A stretch of DNA of 64,000 bases from Proteinivorax tanatarense. Lineage in GTDB: Bacteria; Bacillota; Proteinivoracia; Proteinivoracales; Proteinivoracaceae. Position numbers and translations under genes: made by a program. Position 1 is the first letter of the stretch, and each line of letters begins with the position of its first letter. Shown here one piece after another: positions 53,801 through 60,772 of the stretch. The stretch is from positions 1,612,001 to 1,676,000 of the forward strand of contig NZ_CP158367.1 in assembly GCF_040267685.1 (NCBI RefSeq). The letters are read 5' to 3'. The notes under the pieces are model-generated. The model had not been told where the DNA came from. It made no database searches and saw only the letters and a list, made by a program, of their open reading frames with translations.

Positions 53801-53897
53801 CAAATAAAAGCCTATAAATGACATGATTGAGCTGGATATTAATCCAAGGGCTACTAATAATTTTTTTTGTTAACTTAGTTATTTTTTTTGTGTCCAT
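50814..53897 (-). CDS. Three-domain fusion: Wzy-like polymerase, GT4 and TagA/WecG (GT26)
   Basis: A 1027-residue protein. Residues 25-395 have about ten membrane segments and the polymerase/ligase elements Y-A-G-N-E-V-S-L-L and L-L-S-G-R-N-N. Residues 405-770 are a GT4 domain (N-F-H-G-G-D-V, S-R-I-D-A-G-K-G-W, E-S-L-G-L-V-G-I-E-S-M-A-C-E). Residues 783-1022 are a TagA/WecG domain (V-V-N-A-D-G-Q-S-I-V-W, F-G-S-P-K-Q-E, L-Q-E-P-R-R-M-W-K-R). These are usually three separate proteins. The frame is unbroken and linkers are short, so it is a true fusion in the reading frame seen. TagA/WecG transfers ManNAc or ManNAcA to GlcNAc-PP-undecaprenol, using donors from WecB and WecC nearby. Confidence 0.9.
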   Translation of the reverse strand: MDTKKITKLTKKIISSPWINIQLNHVIYRLLFVYLIIDSINGILIRNYPNIISISQIYKSVLLAIMIASLYFYGEKKIKYIGISFIFLLIGNYYLHGEISASYVIQLSKFYFIPISFLYFKKALENTPSYITKYLRCIKFNYFILLLNLTIGITGISGYSQYVNSIGTRGFFYAGNEVSLLFVVFSTFLLYQTWKANKLFFSVSYIIVLFFAIYLSTKVALISTLFILIIFPLIEKDFIKKMKPERAIGFILFFIANIFIAYYLLGNVGIFNRWTYSYAFHDGSIMATLLSGRNNMLVANMSLIQEGSVLNLLFGYTHDFITVEMDFFDVFLNYGVAGLALVIIFWLQVYKIIIKNNNRLLLFITTLIIGIAFAAGHTLGSGMAGLWIGMIASFAVLPNKEEKTIKNSIFLISNMYPSSESPSYGIFVKNFEEQMLKNGLIITHKALITQKKASKYKKILLYLKFYYEIINKGLSSSYETMYVHYVSHSAIPVLILKGLLTPNKNLVLNFHGGDVFTKTRLSQILNKVAKKVVQRADLVVVPSKFFEHIVSEKYGIHKDKIFISPSSGIDTKLFKKEKQNLRQELNISKTSQIMGYVSRIDAGKGWEIYLQSIKKLIEHQTHLDITGLVIGEGSQKKDFQKKIKKMGLENNILYLGEKPQHKLPKYYSAMDVFVFPTYLNESLGLVGIESMACETPVVGSEVGGLTSYLKNGKNGFIFKPQSSEDLADKLIKFFNLSHAEKQNMLENCKETVKHYDSNVVGQKLSQKLKNINYNKKSRGVTLENRINLLGYSVDALTMEETINKIEQNIKHKSQTQHVVVNASKTVLCQKDKELNKILNECKVVNADGQSIVWAAKLLGKPLPERVAGIDLFLNLVELSETKGYNIYLLGATEETVKKVNSVLKQKYPDLNIVGYRNGYFSKSEEQDILEDISSKAVDMLFVAFGSPKQEKWAYRNLSKTNALFCMGVGGSFDVLAGINKRAPIFMQKAGLEWFHRFLQEPRRMWKRCFIDNSKFVFLLLKEFVSKK

Positions 53898-53921
53898 TTA
53901 ACTATTTCCCTTTCTATTAAC

Positions 53922-55112
53922 TTAAGTTTTTATAGAGTAAATTTGATCAGTTATAGGAACATTAAACACTAGCTTTGTACTTTTTTTTATAGCTGGATAC
54001 TCTTTTCCTCTAATTACTATTCTTACATCTTCTTCTGTTTTTCCATTTTCTAGTTCTAAAGAAATAGCTTGGCCTATAAATTTCCGAGACGTAAGTTTAA
54101 GTCTAAATTGATGATTGTTAATGCGCCTTATATCAACAGATTCAGTTTTTTCATTATACTCAGCAATTTCAGATCCTGTAGCATACCATACATCTTTTAA
54201 TTTTAAAAAACTAAAAATATGCTCCAAATTATTAATGTCCGTTACAATGTTAGGGTATTGAATTCTATCATCTGTTCTCACCGGTGAGGTGTGTTCTTGA
54301 ATACTGATTATTTGTTGATTGGCTAAGCGTTTTTTTATTAAACCTTCTAATGTTCTTTTTTTTAAGAGCGCTAGTAGTGTTGACTTAACATACTTTCTTG
54401 TTAGTAGATATTGCTTTACTTTAAGAGAGTAAAAAGCACCGTCAATTGTCGTTGGTATATCTATGACTCCCTGAAACTTCTCTAAATCATAGGAGTAGTC
54501 TTTTAGATTACTATCGTCCTCTTTCAAAAAATCCAGATGACGGCACCACCACTTAAATCCGGTTTTGGCTATAGATTCATCAGAAAATGAGTTATAAGCA
54601 TACCCTGGATATTTACCTCCTTTAGGATACTCTCCAAGAGCTTTAAAAAAGATTTCTTTTCCCAATTCTGTTGTTTTTATAGCCTCATCCACATTTTTAA
54701 ATGTTTCCCATTCTTGAACGAAGTTTTTAGCATCACTTCCACCAATGCCATGGGTTAGACCATGATATGCTAGCTCTACGTCATTTCTCGAATTTAAATT
54801 ATTTATAAACTCTAAAAAATCTTCACTGCCCAGAATATCTTCACAATAAGTATAGCGTTTATGGGATAAAATGCTAGCTCTTTTTCCTACAACTAAAAAG
54901 AATGTAGTTTTTATGTTGGGCCATTTCGATAATATATTTTGGTTTAAAAAGTTCCACATAGAATTTTGAGATATACCCATATGCCCCCAGTCTTCGCCTA
55001 TGTCACATTTGCCGTTTTTGTTTTTATCATGCCAAAGGTTTGCTAGGTCATCAATCATAAATAGAACTGGACTTTGAGCCCCGTTTTTCCATTTACTAAC
55101 TTTTATCGCCAT
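53922..55112 (-). CDS. Polysaccharide deacetylase-like protein with a Ca-binding-type loop
   Basis: A 396-residue protein from the ATG at 55112 (GAGGGAG eight bases upstream). Early residues L-F-M-I-D-D-L-A give an Asp-Asp pair, then D-K-N-K-N-G-K-C-D-I-G-E-D, an EF-hand-like loop, then Y-H-G-L-T-H with the His-x3-His of NodB-type deacetylases, then Y-A-Y-N-S-F-S-D-E. No signal peptide is present. The fold call is by motif, so I am only moderately sure. It is 14 bases after the MurJ-like gene. Probably modifies the glycan; could instead be another (beta/alpha)-barrel hydrolase. Confidence 0.65.
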   Translation of the reverse strand: MAIKVSKWKNGAQSPVLFMIDDLANLWHDKNKNGKCDIGEDWGHMGISQNSMWNFLNQNILSKWPNIKTTFFLVVGKRASILSHKRYTYCEDILGSEDFLEFINNLNSRNDVELAYHGLTHGIGGSDAKNFVQEWETFKNVDEAIKTTELGKEIFFKALGEYPKGGKYPGYAYNSFSDESIAKTGFKWWCRHLDFLKEDDSNLKDYSYDLEKFQGVIDIPTTIDGAFYSLKVKQYLLTRKYVKSTLLALLKKRTLEGLIKKRLANQQIISIQEHTSPVRTDDRIQYPNIVTDINNLEHIFSFLKLKDVWYATGSEIAEYNEKTESVDIRRINNHQFRLKLTSRKFIGQAISLELENGKTEEDVRIVIRGKEYPAIKKSTKLVFNVPITDQIYSIKT

Positions 55113-55126
55113 ATGTAACACTCCCT

Positions 55127-56695
55127 CTATTTTATAATCTCTTTAATTTGACTAGCTAAATAGTCAAATTCTTCTATTTTTAGCTTTTTTAGCAATATTA
55201 CATATAGCAGTAATGATATAGCAGAACTAAATGATGTAATAAAAAGCACATTGAACTCGCTCAATAAATTTTTCATGGCAAATGCTAGGACGCCTAGAAT
55301 AACTGAAACAAAAATAATTTTAATAAAAAATATCATAAAATGATATAAATTTAAATTAATCTTCTTGTTTAGTGTATAGAGTAATAGTAAAGCTGTCGTT
55401 ATGTGCGCTATGGAAGTCGCTAAAGCTAATCCCCCATGATCCAAGTATTGTATAAGAACAAAATTTAAAATGATATTCATGATAACAGTGATTGTACCAT
55501 TTATCATAGGGCTTTTAGTGTCTTGCAGTGCATAAAATGAACGTCCCAGTATATCTCTAAAAGCAATACCGATCATACCAAAGGAGTAATAAAATAATGC
55601 AGTTGCTGTAAGAGCAGTAGCTCTACTATCAAATTCTCCTCTTTCAAATAAAATTTGTATTATTTCATATCTTAATACCAGCATAAGCGTGGCTATAGGG
55701 AGAAGGATGACGGTAAGAACTCGAAGTAATTTAATTGTTAACTCTGATAGCTCACGCTTACTTTTTCGTGCAACTCTAGACAGTTCAGGGTAAGCAGCTG
55801 TACCTATAGAAACTACAAATATGGCTATTGGCAAAGTGTAAACACGATTAGCAAAGTTTAGCGATGCTATACTACCTTGTACAAGATTGCTTGCTAATGT
55901 CTTGTCTACCAAAATATTTATCTGTACAATCCCGGATCCAATAAAAATAGGTATCATCAATTTAATCATTTTTTTCAAATACTTATCTTTAAAGTTGCAA
56001 GCTACTTTATATTTAAACCCAACTTTTATAGCTGCTGGAAGCTGGAAAGCTATCTGTGTAAAGGCGGCTACTATAGTAGCTACAGCTAAGCCTTCTATTC
56101 CATAATGCCTGCTTAGAATTACATTGTAAAGAATAATTATTATATTATGGGGTGTCCAAACAATAGTTTGAATAAAAAATTTACTATAAACTTGCAATAT
56201 AGCGCTTATTGCACTAGACACGGTTAATATCAAAACCATAGGAAACATAATCCTTGTTAATAATATAGCTGTTTCTAAGCTTTGTCCTTCATACCCGTAG
56301 GCAAATATTGGCACATAATAATCAGCAAGTAGAACTCCTGATAAAGCTATTAAAATTCCGATTAACCCCATAGCATTAATAAAGGAATTGGCTAAATTTA
56401 GCGCTGCAGCTTCTCCATATTTATTCTTGACATCAGTAAAAACAGGAATAAATGTGGATTTAATAGCGCTTGTTAATATCGAAAATATAACAAATGGAAG
56501 CATATATGCTAACAAGTAAATATCTGCTGTGGCTGAGGCACCGTAAGCATCAGCAATGCTCATTTCCCTAATAAACCCTACAGTTTTGTTTAACAGCATT
56601 CCGATAATTATCAAAACACTTGAAAAAGAAAGTTTGTTTATTTTTGGGGTTCCTCGTCTCATCCTTTGTTTTTTAAGAAAGTTATTTATTTTCAT
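55127..56695 (-). CDS. MurJ/MviN-family lipid-linked oligosaccharide flippase
   Basis: A 522-residue MOP-superfamily membrane protein with about fourteen hydrophobic segments. The segments G-F-I-R-E-M-S-I-A-D-A-Y-G-A-S-A-T-A-D and the F-I-P-V-F-T element match MurJ/MviN proteins. In this place, between WecA-C and the polymerase-GT fusion, it is more likely the flippase for the locus's own lipid-linked glycan than the housekeeping peptidoglycan flippase, but sequence alone does not decide this. Confidence 0.88.
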   Translation of the reverse strand: MKINNFLKKQRMRRGTPKINKLSFSSVLIIIGMLLNKTVGFIREMSIADAYGASATADIYLLAYMLPFVIFSILTSAIKSTFIPVFTDVKNKYGEAAALNLANSFINAMGLIGILIALSGVLLADYYVPIFAYGYEGQSLETAILLTRIMFPMVLILTVSSAISAILQVYSKFFIQTIVWTPHNIIIILYNVILSRHYGIEGLAVATIVAAFTQIAFQLPAAIKVGFKYKVACNFKDKYLKKMIKLMIPIFIGSGIVQINILVDKTLASNLVQGSIASLNFANRVYTLPIAIFVVSIGTAAYPELSRVARKSKRELSELTIKLLRVLTVILLPIATLMLVLRYEIIQILFERGEFDSRATALTATALFYYSFGMIGIAFRDILGRSFYALQDTKSPMINGTITVIMNIILNFVLIQYLDHGGLALATSIAHITTALLLLYTLNKKINLNLYHFMIFFIKIIFVSVILGVLAFAMKNLLSEFNVLFITSFSSAISLLLYVILLKKLKIEEFDYLASQIKEIIK

Positions 56696-57058
56696 ATTTA
56701 AACTCCAAACTAAGCTTTTTTAAAACATTTCTCAAATTGTTAACTAGAGAGGCCATCTTTGAACAGGCTTTTTTATTATTACTATTCTTGTTATTATATT
56801 TTCTAATACCTTGTTATATATATTGGAGTTGAATTATGCTATAGTTCCTACATTATTGTTTTTATACTTTCACATACCAGTCAACAGCTTTTTAGAGAAT
56901 TAGTCAATTGCAATATAAAAATTTAAAAGAGAACTAAGACAGGTAAATATTGAATCAGTTTTTTTATACTCATAAAAAGTTCATAAGTAGAAGGGTAAAA
57001 GTTAACAACTTTAGAAAAGTTATAGGCCTCTATATAATCTTAAATTTTTTTAGCATAC
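56696..57058. other. 363-base gap with no gene
   Basis: An AT-rich stretch between wecB and the MurJ-like gene, with no frame of note, no strong hairpin and no repeat. The minus strand contains TTGACT (about 56877-56882) followed by TATAAA at a distance of 12, too short for a normal promoter. Presumably it holds the promoter of the MurJ-like operon, but I cannot place it. Confidence 0.5.
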
Positions 57059-58216
57059 CTAAATTGCTCTAATATAATCTTTAAAATTATTGATTTTATT
57101 ATTAAAATATCTGTCTAGTAATGCTTGGACAATTCGTTGAGAAGCCTGTCCATCTCCATACGGATTTATACTCTTTGACATAGCATTATATTTATTTATG
57201 TTGCTTAAAATGTCACTTGCGACTTCACAAACCTTTCTTTCATTATGACCGATTAACCTTACTGTCCCCGCTTCAACGGCCTCTGGTCGTTCAGTCTCTT
57301 CTCTTAATACAAGAACAGGTTTCCCAAGGGATGGTGCTTCTTCTTGTAGTCCTCCAGAATCAGTCATTATCAAATATGACCTGTCCATTAAATTATGCAT
57401 GTCTTGCACATCCAGTGGATCTATTAGATGGACTCGAGGGGTTTCCCTCAAAATAGACCCTATTGTGCGTTGAACTGCTGGGTTTAAATGCACAGGGATT
57501 ATAAACTGAATATCAAAAAATTCTCGAACAAGTTTGTTTACTGCATTACAAATATTCGTTAATGGTTTCCCTAAATTCTCCCTACGGTGTGCTGTTAATA
57601 ACAAACTTCTTTTTTGGCTAAAGTTAATATCTCTAAGCTTCTTATTGTTAAAATTATACTTTTTATCAACTGTATGTTGCAAAGCATCAATGACGGTATT
57701 TCCTGTCACGTAAACATTGGTCTTTATTCCCTCTTTATAAAGGTTTTCTTTATTTTTGGGTGTAGGTGCAAAATGGAGATCTGCAATGTTCGAAACCAGT
57801 GTTCTGTTCATTTCTTCTGGATAAGGTGAATACTTATCGTTTGTCCTCAGTCCAGCTTCTATATGACCAACAGGTATTTTTTTGTAGAATGCCGCTAAAG
57901 CTGCAGCCAGCGTTGTACTAGTATCCCCATGAACTAAAACAACGTCTGGTTTTGATTCATCTAATACCTTTTCCAAGCCTACCAAAATTTCTGTAGTTAT
58001 AGTGTTTAAAGTTTGCTTTTCTTTCATGATGTTTAGGTCATAGTCTGGTGTTATTGAGAAAATTTTCAATACTTGATCCAACATTTCACGATGTTGCGCA
58101 GTTACGCATACATTAGATTTGATTTGAGGCTGTTGATCTAATTTTTTAATTAGAGGTGCCATCTTAATTGCTTCAGGTCTAGTACCAAATACACTAAGCA
58201 CTTTTAATTGTTTCAA
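57059..58216 (-). CDS. wecB: UDP-N-acetylglucosamine 2-epimerase, non-hydrolysing
   Basis: A 385-residue WecB/MnaA enzyme. Signatures are V-F-G-T-R-P-E-A-I-K-M-A-P at 9-21, V-H-G-D-T-S-T-T, H-I-E-A-G-L-R-T, P-E-E-M-N-R and T-D-S-G-G-L-Q-E-E. It turns UDP-GlcNAc into UDP-ManNAc, the substrate of WecC and of TagA. The TTG start follows AGGAGTG by seven bases. It lies 24 bases after wecC, in the same operon. Confidence 0.95.
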   Translation of the reverse strand: MKQLKVLSVFGTRPEAIKMAPLIKKLDQQPQIKSNVCVTAQHREMLDQVLKIFSITPDYDLNIMKEKQTLNTITTEILVGLEKVLDESKPDVVLVHGDTSTTLAAALAAFYKKIPVGHIEAGLRTNDKYSPYPEEMNRTLVSNIADLHFAPTPKNKENLYKEGIKTNVYVTGNTVIDALQHTVDKKYNFNNKKLRDINFSQKRSLLLTAHRRENLGKPLTNICNAVNKLVREFFDIQFIIPVHLNPAVQRTIGSILRETPRVHLIDPLDVQDMHNLMDRSYLIMTDSGGLQEEAPSLGKPVLVLREETERPEAVEAGTVRLIGHNERKVCEVASDILSNINKYNAMSKSINPYGDGQASQRIVQALLDRYFNNKINNFKDYIRAI

Positions 58217-58240
58217 TATTTTTCACTCCTAGCCAAAGTA

Positions 58241-59467
58241 TTATAGCTTATAAATTTCATTATTTGAACAAATGTTCTTTGTATCTAGTATTATTTTACC
58301 TTGTAATAAATCAAAATTTGACTTAATATGGTCATGCCCAACCATTATTACTATAATTTCTATATGTTCCAAAAAGTCTTTGAAGTCTGTAAATTGATTG
58401 TCAACCACCTTACTGTCGATATATGGATCAAAAACTTTTATGCCAAATGATAAATGTTCAGCCATTTTGTCTAAGATTTGTAAAGTAGGGCTTTCTCTAG
58501 TATCATCTACGTTCTCTTTGTATGTAAGGCCGTACAGTCCTACTTTTGATACATCTTTGATACCATGTTCGTCCATAATTTCTCTTATCCTTTTTAATAC
58601 ATGAATTGGCATGGATTCATTAACTTTCCTAGCAGACAATATAAGGTTTGTCATGTCTGGATAATCCCCCACTAAAAACCAAGGGTCTACCGATATACAG
58701 TGGCCTCCAACTCCAGGTCCTGGCTGTAAAATGTTTACTCTAGGATGCATATTTGCAATTTTTATTATTTCATACACATCCATATTGTCTTCCCTGCAGA
58801 TTTTTGCTAGTTCGTTAGCAAATGCAATATTTACATCTCTAAACGTATTTTCAACCACTTTAGACATTTCCGCACTTCTTAAATCAGTAATGATTATTTC
58901 ACCGTGACAAAATCCTTGATATATCTTTTTTACTTTCTCACCTATTTTTGGATGATCCGTTCCTATTGTCCTTGAATTATATTTAAGCTCGTGAATCATA
59001 TTTCCTGGTATTATTCTTTCTGGTGCGTGAACTAGATGAACATCTTCTCCTAATAATAGACCCCTTTTAATTATTTCAGGCTTTATATACTTATCAATAG
59101 TTCCTGGCGCTATTGTGGATTCAATAATTAAAACAGCTCCCTTATCACATACATCCAAAACACTATTTACAGCTGAAATAACATAATTAGGGTCTAGTTT
59201 TTTACTTTTCTTAATATATGGAGTTGGAACAGCCAATACATATGTATCACCTGGTTGATATTCTGTAGTAAACTCAATATGGTTTACTAATGCCTGATTA
59301 TAAAGCTCATCCAAACCTTGTTCCTCAAAAGTTAATTTACCTTCGCTTAAAGCTCCCACTATTTCTTTATTAGGGTCAACACCCACCACTTTTATTCCAC
59401 TTTTCGCAAACATTAATGCTGTAGGTAAGCCTATATAACCTAAGCCAGCAACTATTATCTTACGCAT
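58241..59467 (-). CDS. wecC: UDP-N-acetyl-D-mannosamine dehydrogenase
   Basis: A 408-residue nucleotide-sugar dehydrogenase. The NAD motif is G-L-G-Y-I-G-L-P, and the G-P-G-V-G-G-H-C-I-S-V-D-P-W-F element around the catalytic Cys is the WecC signature and not that of Ugd. It oxidises UDP-ManNAc to UDP-ManNAcA, so this locus makes a second acidic sugar in addition to glucuronate/galacturonate. Its gene order (wecA, wecC, wecB) is that of wall-linkage or ECA-like pathways. Confidence 0.94.
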   Translation of the reverse strand: MRKIIVAGLGYIGLPTALMFAKSGIKVVGVDPNKEIVGALSEGKLTFEEQGLDELYNQALVNHIEFTTEYQPGDTYVLAVPTPYIKKSKKLDPNYVISAVNSVLDVCDKGAVLIIESTIAPGTIDKYIKPEIIKRGLLLGEDVHLVHAPERIIPGNMIHELKYNSRTIGTDHPKIGEKVKKIYQGFCHGEIIITDLRSAEMSKVVENTFRDVNIAFANELAKICREDNMDVYEIIKIANMHPRVNILQPGPGVGGHCISVDPWFLVGDYPDMTNLILSARKVNESMPIHVLKRIREIMDEHGIKDVSKVGLYGLTYKENVDDTRESPTLQILDKMAEHLSFGIKVFDPYIDSKVVDNQFTDFKDFLEHIEIIVIMVGHDHIKSNFDLLQGKIILDTKNICSNNEIYKL

Positions 59468-59513
59468 GATTAGCCTCCTTGTATGTTAGTTAAATATAGA
59501 AAAAGTAGTATAT

Positions 59514-60539
59514 CTATTCATCAGTTTGTTTGGCAGCACCCACTTCTTTAGCTGATATTTTTAAGACCATTCTTTGTGCTATCCAACTGGGTCTGTATGT
59601 TAGTAACATCAATGCCATCATAGCCGCAACTCCAAACAAGTTACCTGCCATATTATTAAAGTAACAAACAATAACTCCTAAAATACCTGAAATTATTGAC
59701 AGCACATATATAAAACGACAAGTTCCCAAAGTGCTCATTCCACAATCAAGGATTTGATGATGTATATGGCCTCTATCTGCTTCAAAGATTGATTTTTTCT
59801 TTAACACCCTTCTAAATATAGCCCAAAAGGAATCAGCAATGGGAATAAAAAGAATAAGAATTATGCCTAATAGATTTAAACTAGAACCTTGTACAAGGTG
59901 TAACGATGTTATTCCGATAAAGTACCCTAACTGCAAACTTCCGGAATCACCAAGAAATATCTTAGCTGGTGCCTTGTTATATTGATAAAAAATCACAGTC
60001 ATCGTCAGTATAACTGCACTAATAAAAATCGCATAGCTACTTTGAGTTACTATACCTAAAACTAATAAAAAGAACATGTTTACTATTGTTATGCTACTAG
60101 CTAAACCATCCAATCCATCTATAAGGTTTATTGTATTCATTGATCCTACTAACCAAAATAGAGTGACAACTAAAGACATGAACGTTCCTAACTCTAAACC
60201 TAAGAAGTTTGTTAATTGAAATCCTAAAAAGTAAGTTAAAAGTGATACAGTAATTTGACCGAATAATTTTAATTTCGCAGGAAGGTTATAAATATCATCT
60301 AATATGCCTATAATAAATAAAGTAGTAAATGGAATTAAAATATTTCTAAACTGCGAGTTTATAGCCAAAATAAAAAAAAGGGCTAAGAAAAAGGCTATCC
60401 CTCCAGATCTTGGGATAGATTTTTTATGGATTTTTCTATGATTTGGAACATCTAGAATATACCTACTTCCTAATAATATACTAATTGGCATAAAAGCTAA
60501 AAATAAAATCCCTGATAATATAAGCCATTGTAAAATCAT
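59514..60539 (-). CDS. Undecaprenyl-phosphate GlcNAc-1-phosphate transferase (WecA/TagO type)
   Basis: A 341-residue MraY-superfamily membrane enzyme with about eleven hydrophobic segments. Signatures are G-I-L-D-D-I-Y (Asp-Asp), N-T-I-N-L-I-D-G-L-D-G-L-A, I-F-L-G-D-S-G-S and D-R-G-H-I-H-H-Q. It loads GlcNAc-1-phosphate on undecaprenyl phosphate and so starts teichoic-acid-linkage and ECA-like polymers. Headed by a sigma-H-type promoter at 60651. Typical length; catalytic residues are complete. Confidence 0.93.
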   Translation of the reverse strand: MILQWLILSGILFLAFMPISILLGSRYILDVPNHRKIHKKSIPRSGGIAFFLALFFILAINSQFRNILIPFTTLFIIGILDDIYNLPAKLKLFGQITVSLLTYFLGFQLTNFLGLELGTFMSLVVTLFWLVGSMNTINLIDGLDGLASSITIVNMFFLLVLGIVTQSSYAIFISAVILTMTVIFYQYNKAPAKIFLGDSGSLQLGYFIGITSLHLVQGSSLNLLGIILILFIPIADSFWAIFRRVLKKKSIFEADRGHIHHQILDCGMSTLGTCRFIYVLSIISGILGVIVCYFNNMAGNLFGVAAMMALMLLTYRPSWIAQRMVLKISAKEVGAAKQTDE

Positions 60540-60650
60540 CTATACACCCCGATTGATAACATATTTTATCTAATTAAAAAAGCCTCTCTTTTTAATTATG
60601 ACAGCAAAAATTGTTAAATTACAATTTCGTTTTTTACTGCACTTATTAAA

Positions 60651-60675
60651 ATTCGACACTAAAGTTTTTTTTCCT
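60651..60675 (-). promoter_or_regulatory. Sigma-H-type promoter before the wecA-wecC-wecB genes
   Basis: On the minus strand AGGA (60675-60672), 17 bases, then GAAT (60654-60651) within AGTGTCGAAT. Same layout as 30450 and 63502. The leader to the WecA-type start is about 105 bases. Confidence 0.65.
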
Positions 60676-60712
60676 GCAAAAAAGCCACAATGTTAAATTA
60701 TTACATAAAAAC

Positions 60713-60757
60713 AACAAAACCACATTTTGTGCAAAGCACAAGCATGTGGCTTTGTTA
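60713..60757 (-). terminator. Terminator of the autolysin gene
   Basis: AACAAAACCACAT (60713-60725) pairs with ATGTGGCTTTGTT (60744-60756), with one mismatch, around an inner small hairpin (TTGTGCAAAGCACAA). It lies 16 bases past the stop codon. Confidence 0.8.
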
Positions 60758-60772
60758 CTAAACTTATTTAAC

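Noticed and set aside
55127-56695. MurJ-like gene as the housekeeping peptidoglycan flippase
   Set aside because: Its operon context is glycan synthesis; sequence alone does not prove either role, so no gene symbol was given.
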